64,000 nucleotides of DNA from Corydoras sp. C115 (lineage: Eukaryota; Chordata; Actinopteri; Siluriformes; Callichthyidae). Numbering within the stretch: position 1 is the stretch's first letter; each line of letters opens with the position of its first letter. The translations under genes and the position numbers were made by a program. The stretch spans positions 77,501-141,500 of the forward strand of contig JAFMOC010000692.1 of the NCBI GenBank assembly GCA_019802505.1. Direction: 5' to 3'. Positions 47,120-59,268 of the stretch are shown here, piece after piece. The notes beneath the pieces are model-generated. The model was not told the origin of the DNA, made no database searches, and saw nothing but the letters and a program-made list of their open reading frames with translations.

Positions 47120-47925
47120 AACAATTGAATTCTCCAAATTGCCCCATATAGAGTGTGTCTGTGTGAGTGAGTGTGTGTCCAGTGATAGATTGGCGTCCTG
47201 TCCTGGGTGTATCTGCCCAGCGCCCGAGACGTTCTCCCCTGGATGGGCATGGGGAACCCCACCGCGACCCTAATAGAGAATAAAGCGGGAGATAATGGAT
47301 GAATGGATTGATACAGGTTCGAATCCCCATCTGGGTGGAGTTTCCATGTTTTCCCCGTGTCTGTGTGGGTTTCCTCCGGGTTCTATGGTTTCCTCCCACA
47401 GTCCAAAAACATGGATCAAGTTAATTGAATTCTCCAAATTGCCCCATATAGAGTGTGTCTGTGTGAGTGAGTGTGTGTCCAGCGATAGATTGGTATCCTG
47501 TCCTGGGTCTATCTCTCCCCCCCCCCCCAGCGACCCTAATAGAGGATAAAGCGGAACATAATGAATGGATGGATGGGCAGCACAGTGGATTAGTGGTTAG
47601 CATGTTCTCCTCTCAGCGCTAGGGATTCCCGGTTCGAATCCCCATCTGGGTGGAGTTTCCATGTTCTCCCCATGTCCATGTGGGTTTCCTCTGGGTTCTC
47701 CGGTTTCCTCCCACAGTCCAAAAACATGGATCAAGTTAATTGAGTTCTCCAAATTGCCCCATATAGAGTGTGTCTGTGTGAGTGAGTGAGTGTCCAGTGA
47801 TGGATTGGTGTCCTGTCCTGGGTGTTTCTGCCCAGCGCCCGAAACGTTCTCCCCTGGATGGGCATGGGGAACCCCACCGCGACCCTAATAGAGGATAAAG
47901 CGGAAGATAATGAATGGATGCATCA
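47120..47925 (+). mobile_element. three V-SINE copies, head to tail
   Basis: A 3' half at 47,120-47,310, a copy from the B box at 47,316-47,575, and a full copy at 47,575-47,922. Confidence 0.92.
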
Positions 47926-48029
47926 AAAAGTTGTGAAGAACAACTAATGGACAAGACATTTCAGTCTGTACTCAGGAGAGCAGTATCTACATCTGACCTA
48001 CAGCAGACGGGCAACAGCTTTTTATGTTT

Positions 48030-48090
48030 GACCCCAGACCGACCCCAGACCGACCCCAGACCGACCCCAGACCGACCCCAGACCGAGCCC
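48030..48090. repeat. 11-bp minisatellite
   Basis: About five and a half copies of gaccccagacc, ending gagccccgg. Confidence 0.93.
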
Positions 48091-48204
48091 CGGTGCAGTT
48101 AATGGAAGGTGAAGCGCCTGTATATAAAGAAAGCACACATCACTGAAACACAAAGAGTGTGTAATAAAAGCAGAACGCACTGAAGAACGGCAAAGCAGGT
48201 CAGA

Positions 48205-48480
48205 ACATTCATTCATTCATTCATTCATTATCTCACGCTTTATCCTCTATTAGGGTCGCGGTGGGGTTCCCCATGTCCATCCAGTGGAGAACGTCTCGGG
48301 CGCTGGGCAGATAGACCCAGGACAGGGCGCCAATCTATCACTGGACACACACTCACTCACACAGACACTCTATATGGGGCAATTTGGAGCATTCAATTGA
48401 CTCGATCCATTTTTTTGGACTGTGGGAGGAAACCGAAGAACCCGGAGGAAACCCACGTGGACACGAAGAGAACATGGAAA
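48205..48480 (-). mobile_element. V-SINE lacking head
   Basis: Tail (TTCA)n to the V-domain. Confidence 0.92.
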
Positions 48481-48524
48481 CACATGTTACACAAATACAT
48501 TTAAGCGTATCATTTTCAGAGTGG

Positions 48525-49078
48525 GGTTTAGTGGTTAGCATGTTCTCCTCTCAGCACTAGGGATTCCTGGTTCCAATCCCAATCTGGGTGGAGTTTCCAT
48601 GTTCTCCCTGTGTCTGTGTGGGTGTCCTCTGGGTTCACCGGTTTCCTCCCACAGTCCAAAAACATGGATCAAGGTCAATGGAATTCGCCAAATTGCCCCA
48701 TATAGAGTGTGTGTGCCCAGGCATGGGGAACCCTCCTGCGACCCTAGTAGAGGATAAAGCGGAAGATAATAGATGGATGGATGGGTGTATTCCCGGTTCG
48801 AATCCCAATCTGGGTGGAGTTTCCATGTTCTCCCTGTGTACGCGTGGGTTTCCTCCGGGTTCTCCGGTTTCATCTCACATTCCAAAAACATTGATCTAGG
48901 GTAAATTGAATTCTCCAAATTGCCCCATATAGTGTGAGTGAGTGTGTGTCCAGTGATAGATTGGTGCCCTGTCCTGGGTGTATCTGCCCAGCGCCTGAAA
49001 CGTTCTCCCCTGGATGAGCATGTGGAACCCCCCCCACGACCCTAGAAGAGTATTAAGCAGAAGATAATGAATGAATAA
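48525..49078 (+). mobile_element. two V-SINE copies with deletions
   Basis: 48,525-48,785 and 48,790-49,078. Structure matches 39,066-39,580. Confidence 0.9.
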
Positions 49079-49230
49079 TCCTCTATTAGGGTGGCGGGGG
49101 GGTTCCCCATGCCCATCCAGGGGAGAACGTTTCGGGTGCTGGGCAGATACACCCAGGACAGGACGCCAATCTATCACTGGACACACACTCACTCACACAG
49201 ACGCACGCTATATGGGGCAATTTGGAGAAC
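49079..49230 (-). mobile_element. V-SINE 3' half
   Basis: Tail-to-tail with the previous copy. Stops at the edge of the 1.1-kb duplication. Confidence 0.9.
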
Positions 49231-49242
49231 TCTATAGACTTT

Positions 49243-49880
49243 TGGCTGAAATTTTTTAATAAACGAACCTGAGCTTCGGCAGAAAAGCATGAATCTGTTT
49301 AACGAGTCGCAGATGAGACAGTTTTAACGAGGTTTTGCTTTAAATACCGTAAGTTTGCGAAAGTTTGCGCCTTCTGAAAAATTCTGACAGCTTCTGAAAG
49401 CTGAGAAGCTGCTCTTTACAGCCAACATACAGTTATTATTAGGGCTGTATTCAACTACAGATTTTCGTAGTCGAATCTGATTCGTCAGATTTTCCCTATA
49501 GTCGACTGATAGTTGAATCAGTTAAAATTTCACCACAAGATGGCGCTATAAGCGTGGTTTTTAAAAAAGATTTTTTTCATATATTTTACTTGTTTTTCTA
49601 ACAAAAGAAAACCTTTTTTTCTTTTTTTTTCTTTCTAGAAATTAGGATGATTTTATTTGACAAAAGGCTATATATATAACGAAAACAAAGACATTTCATG
49701 TAAAAACTAATGCTTAGCAGCAGCCATGGGCGCCCCCGTGTGGTCAAAATGGTACATTCGACTATGAGGTTCATAGTCGACTACGGTTCTCCGAATCGAA
49801 TCGGCGAATCAGCGAATATTGCAGCTCACCCCTGATTATTACGGTAACTTTACTCCCGATACTGGAGTGAAAAATGTCTC

Positions 49881-49939
<59 letters not shown>

Positions 49940-50089
49940 TTAGAAGCACAAACAGCTGACGGTGACTCCATCGTTCGGTCCCGCTGCTGGAGGAGAGGCT
50001 GCAGAGAAAGCTGCTCTCATTTGAACCGGGGCAACTGACAAAACACCCGGGGCTATAACCCCCAAAGCCCGGGTCTGACGACGCCCCTG
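49243..50089. repeat. 1.1-kb tandem duplication, unit 1
   Basis: Runs from ggctgaaattttttaataaa to gacgacgcccctg. It contains a MITE, a (CA)n tract (49,885-49,934) and a distal part ending in a CAGGGGCGTCGT-type terminus on the minus strand. Unit 2 starts 1,102 bp later. Confidence 0.92.
49441..49833 (-). mobile_element. hAT-like MITE, copy 3
   Basis: Minus orientation, agggctgtattcaactac to gcagctcacccct. An ATTATTA-like direct repeat flanks it. Confidence 0.75.
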
Positions 50090-50344
50090 TATTAAACAAT
50101 AAACCCTGCTTTGAATGCATATTAAAGAGTGCAGCTCAGGGGCGTTTTTAGGGTTTATAGACATCAGATCCCTTATTCCCCCTCTGTCCTCTTTTAAAAT
50201 TGTCCTTTCATGAGGGTATTTATCCATCTTTCAAACTGTTGTTACATTCATTTTCTTTGATTATTCATTATTTATATTGGATCAAATTAAATAACATATT
50301 AAATCTGTCTGTCAGCAGTGGAGAGCACATTCAGTTCTGGTTAT

Positions 50345-51020
50345 GGCTGAAATTTTTTAATAAATGAACCTGAGCTTCGGCAGAAAAGCATGAATCTGTT
50401 TAACGAGTCGCAGATGAGACAGTTTTAACGAGGTTTTGCTTTAAATACCGTAAGTTTGCGAAAGTTTGCGCCTTCAGAAAAATTCTGACGGTTTCTGAAA
50501 GCTGAGAAGCTGCTCTTTACAGCCAACATACAGTTATTATTAGGGCTGTATTCAACTACAGATTTTCGTAGTCGAATCTGATTCGTCCGATTTTCCCTAT
50601 AGTCGACTGATAGTCGAATCAGTTAAAATTCCACCACAAGATGGCGCTATAAGCGTAGTTTTTAAAAAAGATTTTTTTAATATATTTTACTTGTTTTTCT
50701 AACAAAAGAAGACCTTTTTTTTTTTTTTTTCTTCTAGAAATTATGATGATTTTATTTGACAAAAGGCTATATATATAACGAAAACAAAGACATTTCATGT
50801 AAAAACTAATGCTTAGCAGCAGCCATGGGCGCCCCCGTGTGGTCAAAATGGTACATTCGACTATGAGGTTCATAGTCGACTACGGTTCTCCGAATCGAAC
50901 CCCCCCCCCCCCCCGGCGGACAATCAGCGAATATTGTCAGCTCACCCCTGACCTTATTACGGTAACGTTTACTCCCCGATACTGGAGTGAAAAAGTCTCC
51001 CTCACTACAACACACACCAC

Positions 51021-51053
<33 letters not shown>

Positions 51054-51212
51054 CCACAGATTTTAGAAGCACAAACAGCTGACGGTGACTCCATCGTTCG
51101 GTCTCGCTGCTGGAGGAGAGGCTGCAGAGAAAGCTGCTCTCATTTGAACCGGGGCAACTGACAAAACACCCGGGGCTATAACCCCCAAAGCCCGGGTCTG
51201 ACGACGCCCCTG
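50345..51212. repeat. 1.1-kb tandem duplication, unit 2
   Basis: Same order as unit 1. Differences are a C tract of about 17 inside the MITE (50,900-50,916), scattered one- or two-base insertions, and a broken CA tract (cactacaacacacaccacaa). Confidence 0.92.
50542..50949 (-). mobile_element. hAT-like MITE, copy 4
   Basis: The duplicate of copy 3, with the C-tract insertion near its 5' end. Confidence 0.75.
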
Positions 51213-51876
51213 CCGGCCGGCATCCGCGGAATTCCTTATCGACATGGGGAATTGTGTAACGATGAAATCCCGCCGGGGGAAAATGCGAGCGGAATACGGA
51301 CATGTATCCGTGCTTCAGTAATAAAAAAATAAATATATAAAGAAAAGAAGAACCCTTACATAACGTAATCTGCTTATGTAACATACAGGGGACCCATCTA
51401 TTGGCTTCCTTCCCATGCTGCCTCTCTCTCGTGTCTGGGAAGTGACCTCTTGTGTAAACAGCGCACAGACGCACACAGACGCACACAGACGCACACATGC
51501 CCACGGAAACCGCCATTTACTTTCGCGGTTAGACAATTCAACAAGTTTGCCCCCGCAATGATCACAAAAACGAAGCTACCGCACACACGGCGTGAACAGT
51601 GCGATGTTTGCAGGAGCGCTCTGAGGCGACGGGGAGCTGGACAAAAAAATCGATTCTTCGGTGAATCGCGATCCAGTCCGGGCGATTCGGAATCGATTGG
51701 AAGTGTCCAAGAAACGATTTTTACAAAACGCGTTTAAGTTCTCTTTTTTCGCCGCCCCCTCCTGAGCATACTGCATATCGCATTACGTATCCGCTCGCAT
51801 TACGTCACCCTGAGATAAAAATATATTTCATATTTAAGGAAAAGTTTTGAAAATGTAGCCAACGTTGGTGAAATAT
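51213..51876. other. CpG-rich unique stretch with a repeat remnant
   Basis: Four copies of the 10-mer gcacacagac at about 51,471-51,495. 51,640-51,730 has gattcggaatcgattgg-type sequence typical of old fish repeats, and similar sequence resumes at 53,115. No gene supported. Confidence 0.45.
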
Positions 51877-52420
51877 GGGCGGCACGGTGGCTTAGTGGTT
51901 AGCATGTTTGGATAATTTGGAGAACTCAATTGACTTGATCCATGTTTTTGGACTGTGGGAGGAAACCGGAGAACCCGGAGGAAACCCACACGGACACGGA
52001 GAGAACATGGAAACTCCACCCAGATTGGGATTCGAAACGTGATCCCTAGCGCTGAGAGGAGAACATGCTAGCCACCGCCTCATGGTCAATTGAGTTCTCC
52101 AAATTGCCCCATATAGAGTGTGTCTGTGTGAGTGAGTGTGTGTCCAGTGATAGATTGGTCTCTGTGTTTGTGTCTGAGAAACATACACACGTTAGAACAG
52201 AATTCACCCAAAGGAAGGAAAAACATGGATTCAAGGTCAATTAAAAGCTCTAAATTGCCCTATATAGAGTGTGTCTGTGTGAGTGAGTGTGTGTCCAGTG
52301 ATAGATTGGCGTCCTGTCCTGGGTGTATCTGCCCAGTGTCCGGAACATTCTCCCCTAGTAGGGCATGGGGAACCCCAACGCGACCCTAATAGAGGATAAA
52401 GCGGGAGATAATGGATGGGT
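51877..52420. mobile_element. V-SINE fragments in alternating strands
   Basis: Plus head (51,877-51,908), minus V-domain/head (51,910-52,084), plus fragment (52,085-52,158), unique 52,160-52,215, plus 3' half (52,216-52,418). Confidence 0.85.
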
Positions 52421-52731
52421 CACGGGGGGGGGGGTTCCCCATGCCCATCCAGGGGAGAACGTCTCGGGCGCTGGGCAGATAGACCCAGGACAGGGCACCA
52501 ATCTATCACTGGATACACAGTCACTCACACAGACACACTCTATATGGGGCAATTTGGAGAATTCAATTGACTTGATACATAGACTGTGGGAGGAAACCGG
52601 AGAACCCGGAGGAAACCCACGCAGACACGGGGAGAACATGGAAACTCCACCCAGATGGGGATTCAAACCGGGAATCCCTAGTGCTGAGAGGAGAACATGC
52701 TAAAAACCACTAAGCCACCTGTGCCGCCCGG
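52421..52731 (-). mobile_element. V-SINE lacking tail
   Basis: Starts at the G tract, intact head. Confidence 0.92.
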
Positions 52732-52739
52732 GGAAATAA

Positions 52740-53085
52740 CCATCCATCCATCCATTAACTTCTGTTTAATCCTCTATTAGGGTCGTGGTGGGGTTCCCCA
52801 TGCCCATCCAGGGGAGAACGTCTCAGGCGCTGGGCAGATACACCCAGGACAGGACGCCAGTCTATCACTGGACACACACTCACTCACACAGACACACTCT
52901 ATATGGGGCAATTTGGAGAACTCAATTGACTTGATCCATGTTGTTGGACTGTGGGAGGAAACCGGAGAACCCGGAGGAAGACACGGGGAGAACATGGAAA
53001 CTCCACCCAGATGGGGATTCGAACCGGGAATCCCTAGCGCTGAGCGGAGAACATGCTAACCACTAAGCCACCGTGCCGCCTACCT
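52740..53085 (-). mobile_element. V-SINE
   Basis: Full length apart from an 18-bp V-domain deletion. Confidence 0.92.
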
Positions 53086-53397
53086 GAAGTATTGTTTGAA
53101 ATAAAGGTTCTATTTGAACTGAAAAATCGTTTCTGAATCGAATCGTGACCTTAAAGATCGGAGAAACACTGAGAGGTTGGAACCCTAATGGAGGCGACGG
53201 GGATGAGCGCGCACATATTTTTGCTTTGACGAACCCGGTTCTGCACGCACGGCGTAATGTTCTCCGACGTTTTTCTGTTTAACGCACCCATCTTGACATG
53301 CTCAATCAAAAACACACACACACAGAGTCACGCTGTAAACATGTACAAACACCAACATCCCAATACGAGCACAGTGTGTTTACAGAAGCCAAGAGGC

Positions 53398-53515
<118 letters not shown>

Positions 53516-53584
53516 TGAGTTGTCCTGTCCCTGGGTGTATTGCCCAGCGCCCGAACGTTTCTAAATCCCCACATGGTTTTGCCG

Positions 53585-53620
<36 letters not shown>

Positions 53621-53639
53621 ATTCAGAATCTCAATCTGG

Positions 53640-54165
53640 GTCTCCCCGCTGGTTTCCTCCCACAGTCCAAAAACATGGGTCAAGTTAATTGAGTTCTCCA
53701 AATTGCCCCATATAGAGTGTGTGTGTGTGAGTGAGTGTGTGCCCAGTGATAGATTGCCCCCCTGTCCTGGGTGTATCTGCCCAGCGCCCGAAACGTTCTC
53801 CCCTGGATGGGCATGGGGAACCCTCCCACGACCCTAATAGAGGATAAAGCGGAAGATAATGGATGGATGGTCGGGCAGCACGGTGGCTTAGTGGGTTAGC
53901 ATGTTCTCCATTCTGGGTGGAGTTCACATGTTCTCCCCGTGTCCGAGTGGATTTCCTCCGGGTTCTCCGGTTTCCTCCCACAGGCCAAAAACATGGATCA
54001 AGCTCAATTGAATTCTCCAAATTGCCCCATATAGAGTGTGTCTGTGTGAGTGAGTGTGTGTCCAGCGATAGGTTGGCGTCCTGTCCTGGGTGTATCTGCC
54101 CAGCGCCCGAAACGTTCTCCCCTGGATGGGCATGAGGAACCCCCGAAACCCCAATAGAGGAGAAC
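53640..54165 (+). mobile_element. two V-SINE copies
   Basis: V-domain to tail at 53,640-53,872, then a copy with a short head at 53,874-54,165. Confidence 0.9.
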
Positions 54166-54693
54166 GTTTTGGGCGCTGGGAAGATACACCCAGGACAGGG
54201 CGCCAATCTATCACTGCGCACACTCACGCTCACAGAGACACTCTATATGGGGCAATTTGGAGAATTCAATTGACCTTGAATCCAAGATTTTGGACTGTGG
54301 GAGGAAACCGGAGAACCCGGTGGAAACCCACGGGGAGAACATGCAAACTCGGAATTCGAACCTATATTAGGGTCGTGCGGGAGGAGGGGGTTTCGGGGGT
54401 TCCCCATGCCCATCCAGGGGAGAACGTTTCAGGCGCTGGGCAGCTACACCCAGGACAGGATGCCAATCTATCACTGGGCACACACTCACTCACACAGACA
54501 CACTCTATATGGGGCAATTTGGAGAATTCAATTGACCTTGATCCATGTTTTTGGACTGTGGGAGGAAACCGGAGAACCCGGAGGAAACCCACACGGACAC
54601 AGGGAGGACATGGAAACTCCACCCATATTGGGATTCAAACCGGGAATCCCTAGCGCTGAGAGGAGAACATGCTAATCACTAAGCCACCGTGCT
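54160..54693 (-). mobile_element. two V-SINE copies
   Basis: 54,160-54,358 lacks tail and head. 54,360-54,693 is nearly complete. Confidence 0.9.
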
Positions 54694-54695
54694 TA

Positions 54696-55029
54696 CTAAA
54701 CTTGAACCATTAAACATGTCTTCACTTGAAAATGAATGCACCATTTGTTCAAAAAAAAAAAAAAGAGAACAGATTAGGAACCCGCATCGTGATGCATATC
54801 CGAATCCCACAAAGAGGCACGACAAGATAAACATCCCAGCACAGGGTGGGTTAGAGAACGCTCTCATTAGCAATCTGAGCCATCAGAGATCCCACATACA
54901 CAAAAAAACACGGGCGGGGGGGGGGCATTCAGGGTTCTCCATTCCAAGCATAGTCAGCGTAAAATACTAGATGTGTATCTCTGTGAAACATACACACGTT
55001 AGAACAGAATTCACCCAAAGGAAGGAAAA
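54696..55029. other. unique sequence
   Basis: 54,975-55,035 (gaaacatacacacgttagaa) repeats 52,177-52,240, marking a small duplicated piece linked to V-SINE fragments. Confidence 0.55.
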
Positions 55030-55965
55030 ACATGGATTCAAGGTGAATTAAAAGCTCCAAATTGCCCCATATAGAGTGTGTCTGTGTGAGTGAGTGTGTG
55101 CCCTGTCCTGGGTGTATCTGCCCAGCGCCCGAGACGTTCTCCCCTGGATGGGCATGGGGAACCCCCCCCCACGACCCTAATAGAGGATAAAGCGGAAGAT
55201 AATGAATGAATGAAAAATTGACCTTGATCCATGTTTTTGGTTTGTGGGAGGAAACCGGTTCCCCATGCCCATCCAGGGGAGAACGTCTCGGGAGCTGGGC
55301 AGATACACCCAGGACAGGACGCCAATCCATCGCTGGACACACACTCACTCACACAGACACACTCTATATGGGGCAATTTGGAGAACTCAATTGACCTTGA
55401 TCCATGTTTTTGGACTGTGAGAGGAAACCGGAGAACCCGGAGGAAACCCACGCGGACACGGGGAGAACATGGAAACTCCACCCAGATGGGGATTCGAACT
55501 GGGAATCCCTACTGCTGCGAGGAGAACATGCTAACCACTAAGCCACCGTGCCATCCATTAACTTCTGTTTAATCTTCTATTAGGGTCGTGGGGGGGGGTT
55601 CCCTATGCCCATCCAGGGGAGAACGTCTCGGGCGCTGGGCAGAATCCAACACTGGACACACACACACTCACACAGACACACTCTATATGGGGCAATTTGG
55701 AGAACTCATTTGACTTGATCCATGTTTTGGGACTGTGGGAGGAAACCGGAGAACCCAAAGGAAACCCACGCGGACACTGGGAGGACATGGAAACTCGCGA
55801 CCCTAATAGATGGATGGATGAATGAATTCTCCAAATTGCCCTATATAGATTGGGGTCCTGTCCTGGGTATATCTGCCCAGCGCCCGAAACGTTCTCCCCT
55901 GGATGGGCATGGGGAACCCCCTCGACCCTAATAGAGGATAAAGCGGAAGATAATGAATGGATGGG
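55030..55965. mobile_element. V-SINE cluster
   Basis: Plus 3' half (55,030-55,214), minus rearranged copy (55,216-55,556), minus partial copy (55,557-55,800), plus 3' third (55,822-55,965). Confidence 0.9.
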
Positions 55966-56095
55966 CTTTGTAAAGGCCTCTAATAACTGAACATGGACTC
56001 CGCCATGTTTGGAAGAATCCGGTTCCGTCCTTTACTGTTTTGCGCCTCACTGTGAGGTAATCAGCGTATCGACGGCCGTGCTGCGTTGTCTTTAC

Positions 56096-56284
56096 CAATA
56101 CGAAATGTTTAACAGAACATAGAACACAGAATTGATGGTTGACTGCGGGTTCTCGCTCACTGCCAATATAGCAGGCTTCAGAATTAGTCACATGCTTCAC
56201 TTGCAGAGTGGGCAGATCGGAAAAAATAGCTTTGGCGGCGCTCACAACCAAAATCTTTATTCCTCTCTGAGCAACACAAGAGAT
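56096..56284 (-). other. unassigned candidate exon, 63 codons
   Basis: In a non-SINE island the minus strand has ttctattgcag|ATCTCT, an open frame of exactly 63 codons, then TATTG|GTAAAG. It reads ISCVAQRGIKILVVSAAKAI, then FSDLPTLQVKHVTNSEACYI, then GSEREPAVNHQFCVLCSVKH, then FVL. The alternating hydrophobic pattern (GIKILVVS) vaguely recalls a beta-strand domain, but I do not recognise it. If the PLCL first intron spans this region, it would be an alternative or unrelated exon, or a chance frame. Confidence 0.25.
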
Positions 56285-56321
56285 CTGCAATAGAACATTA
56301 GATCAAATCATTAACAATAAG

Positions 56322-57045
56322 GGGCGGCACGGTGGCTTAGTGGTTAGCACGTTCTCCTCTCAGCGCTAGGGATTCCCGGTTCGAATCCCCATCTGGGTGG
56401 AGTTTCCATGTTCTCCCCGTGTCCGCATGGGTTTCCTCCGGGTTCTCCGGTTTCCTCCCACAGTCCAAAAACATGGATCGATTCAATTGAGTTCTCCAAA
56501 TTGCCCCATATAGAGTGTGTCTGTGTGAGTGAGTGTGTGCCCAGTGATTGATTGCCCTCCTGTCCTGGGTGTATCTGCCCAGCGCCCGAGACGTTCTACC
56601 CTGGATGGGCATGGGGAACCCCACCGTGACCCTAATAGAGGATAAAGTGGAAGATAATGAATGGATGGAGTCTAAAGGATTAAGGCCAAATGGTGGCTTA
56701 GTGGTTGGCACGTTCTCCTCTCAGCGCTAGGGATTCCCGGTTCGAATCCCCATCTGGGTGGAGTTTCCACGCTCTCCCCGTGTCCGCATGGGTTTCCTCC
56801 GGGTTCTCCGGTTTCCTCCCACAGTCCAAAAAACATGGATCGATTCAATTGGGTTCTCCAAATTGCCCCATATAGAGTGTGTCTGTGTGAGTGAGTGTGT
56901 GCCCAGTGATAGATTGGCGCCCTGTCCTGGGTCTATCTGCCCAGCGCCCGAGACGTTCTCCACTGGATGGGCATGGGGAACCCCACCACGACCCAAATAG
57001 AGGATAAAGCGGAAGATAATGAATGAATGAATGAATGAATGTTTG
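56322..57045 (+). mobile_element. two full V-SINE copies
   Basis: 56,322-56,668 and 56,690-57,045. They share the variant catggatcgattcaattg, so one probably arose from the other. Confidence 0.93.
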
Positions 57046-57051
57046 TAACCA

Positions 57052-57490
57052 GGGTGGCAGGGTGGCTTAGAGTTTAGCATGTTCTCCACTCAGTGCTGGG
57101 GATTCAGGTTCGAATCCCAATCTGGGTGGAGTTTCCAATTTTCTCCCTGTGTCTGTGTGGGTTTCCTCCGGGTTCTCCGGTTTCCTCCCACAGTCCAAAA
57201 ACATGGAGCAAGTCAATTGAGTTCTCCAAATTGCCCCATATAGAGTGTGTCTGTGTGAGTGAGTGTGTTCCCAGTGATAGATTGGCGTCCTGTCCTGGGT
57301 GTATCTGCCCAGCGCCCGAAACGTTCTCCCCTGGATGGGCATGGGGAACCCTACCGCGACCCTAATAGAGGATAAAGCGGGAGATGAAAATTGCCCCATT
57401 GCCCTGAGTGTCTTTGTGAGTGTGTCCAGTGATAGATTGTCATCCTGTCCTGGGTGTATCTCCCCTGGATGGGCATGGGGAACATCAGAC
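57052..57490 (+). mobile_element. V-SINE plus 3' remnant
   Basis: Full copy 57,052-57,388, then a degraded 3' remnant to 57,485. Confidence 0.9.
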
Positions 57491-57989
57491 GTTCTAAAGG
57501 TAAACAAGATAAACGAACGTGGCTGTAAATCAGGACTGGACAAAGGATAAGCTAACGTTCCGCTGACACGGCAAACGGTCATCAATCTTATTACTGAACC
57601 ATCATCCGAGTCCATAAACTCTACCTCAGATTTATGTTCGTGTGACTTATCCTTTCCAGAATGCCTCGACTTCAGTCCTCTCTGTGTTTTCATAGGGTTC
57701 TACGATAAATCCTCAGCGAGTTCTGCTTTTTTGCAACCGGGAACGTTTTGGGGAAGAAGATTTCGGCTTAATGTGATTGAGCTTTCACAGCGGCGGAACT
57801 CGAAGGCCGGATTTACGGTGAGAACGAACGTCCACCCGTCGACGGCCGGCTGATATACAGTGTGAGAGCGCAGCGCACGGGCTTTTAAACTGACACCCAG
57901 ACTAACCCACGCACTTCAACACTTCACCTTTAATGTCAGATCTCCAGCTGATAGTTCCACAATGTATCAGGGGTTTGTAAGCAAATCAG
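57491..57989. other. unique sequence
   Basis: The minus strand is open over 57,490-57,693 (KSRHSGKDKSHEHKSEVEF), without clear splice sites or a known match. Confidence 0.45.
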
Positions 57990-58352
57990 AATCATTCATC
58001 CATCCATTATCTTACACTTAATCCTCTATAAGGGTCGGGGGGGGGGGGGTTCCCCATGCCCATCCAGGGGAGAACATCTCGGGCGCTGGGCAGATAGAAC
58101 CAGGACAGGACACCAATCTATCACTGGGCACACACTCACTCACTCACACAGACACACTCTATATGGGGCAATTTGGAGAACTCAATTGACTTGATCCATG
58201 TTTTTGGACTATGGGAGGAAACCGGAGAACCCGGAGGAAACCCATGCTGACACGGGGAGAACATGGAAACTCCACCCAGATTGGGATTCGAACCGGGAAT
58301 CCCTAGTGCTGAGAGGAGAACGTGCTAACCCACTAAGCCACTGTGCCGCTTT
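57990..58352 (-). mobile_element. V-SINE, full length
   Basis: Antisense, G tract of about 13. Confidence 0.93.
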
Positions 58353-58372
58353 TCAAAACATTCATTGTCGAG

Positions 58373-58373
<1 letters not shown>

Positions 58374-58405
<32 letters not shown>

Positions 58406-58685
58406 CCCCATGCCCACCCAGGGGAGAACGTCTCGGGCGCTGGGCAGATACACCCAGGACAGAACGCCAATCTATCACTGGACAGACACTCACTCACACA
58501 GACACACTCTATATGGGGCAATTTGGAGAACTCAATTGACCTGATCCATGTTTTTGGACTGTGGGAGGAAACCGGAGAACCCGGAGGAAACCCACGCGGA
58601 CACGGGGAGAACATGGAAACTCCACCCAGATGGGGATTCGAACCTAGAGCCCCAGCGCTGAGACGAACTTGTTAACCACTAACCC
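58374..58685 (-). mobile_element. V-SINE with 30-G tract
   Basis: The G run 58,374-58,403 is the longest in the window. The tail is missing. Confidence 0.93.
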
Positions 58686-59268
58686 ACAGTGTACTACTAG
58701 GGACTACTAGGGTTCCCCATGCCCATCCAGGAGAGAACGTTTCGGGCGCTGGGCAGATACACCCAGGACAGGACGCCAATCTAAACACACTCCATATGGG
58801 GCAATTTATTCTTTCATTCATTACCTTCCACTTAAACCTCTACTGGAGTCATGGGGGGGGGGGTTCCCCATGCCCATCCAGGGGAGAACGTTTCGGGCGC
58901 TGGGTAGATACACCCAGGACAGTGCGTCAATCTATCACTGAACATACACTCACTCACACAGACACACTCTATATGGGGCAATTTATTCTTTCATCCATGA
59001 TTATCCGCTTTATCCTCTATTAGGGTCGCGGTGGGGGTTCCCCATGACCATCCATGGGAGAACATTTCGGGCGCTGGGCAGATACACCCAGGACAGGGTG
59101 CCAATCTATCGCTGGACACACACTCACTCTATATGGGGCAATTTGGAGAATTCAATTTGATGTTTTTGGACTATGGGAGGAAACCCACGCGGACACGGGG
59201 AGAACATGGAAATATGGAAAGCGCTGAGAGGAGAACATACTAACCACTAAGCCACCGTGCCGCCCCCA
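58686..59268 (-). mobile_element. three chained V-SINE 3' parts
   Basis: 58,690-58,810, 58,811-58,987 and 58,988-59,268. The joints repeat atggggcaatttattctttc. Confidence 0.9.

Noticed and set aside
57490..57693. Minus-strand frame MKTQRGLKSRHSGKDKSHEH
   Set aside because: No pyrimidine-rich acceptor, an in-frame stop just upstream, and no recognised homology. It may be chance.
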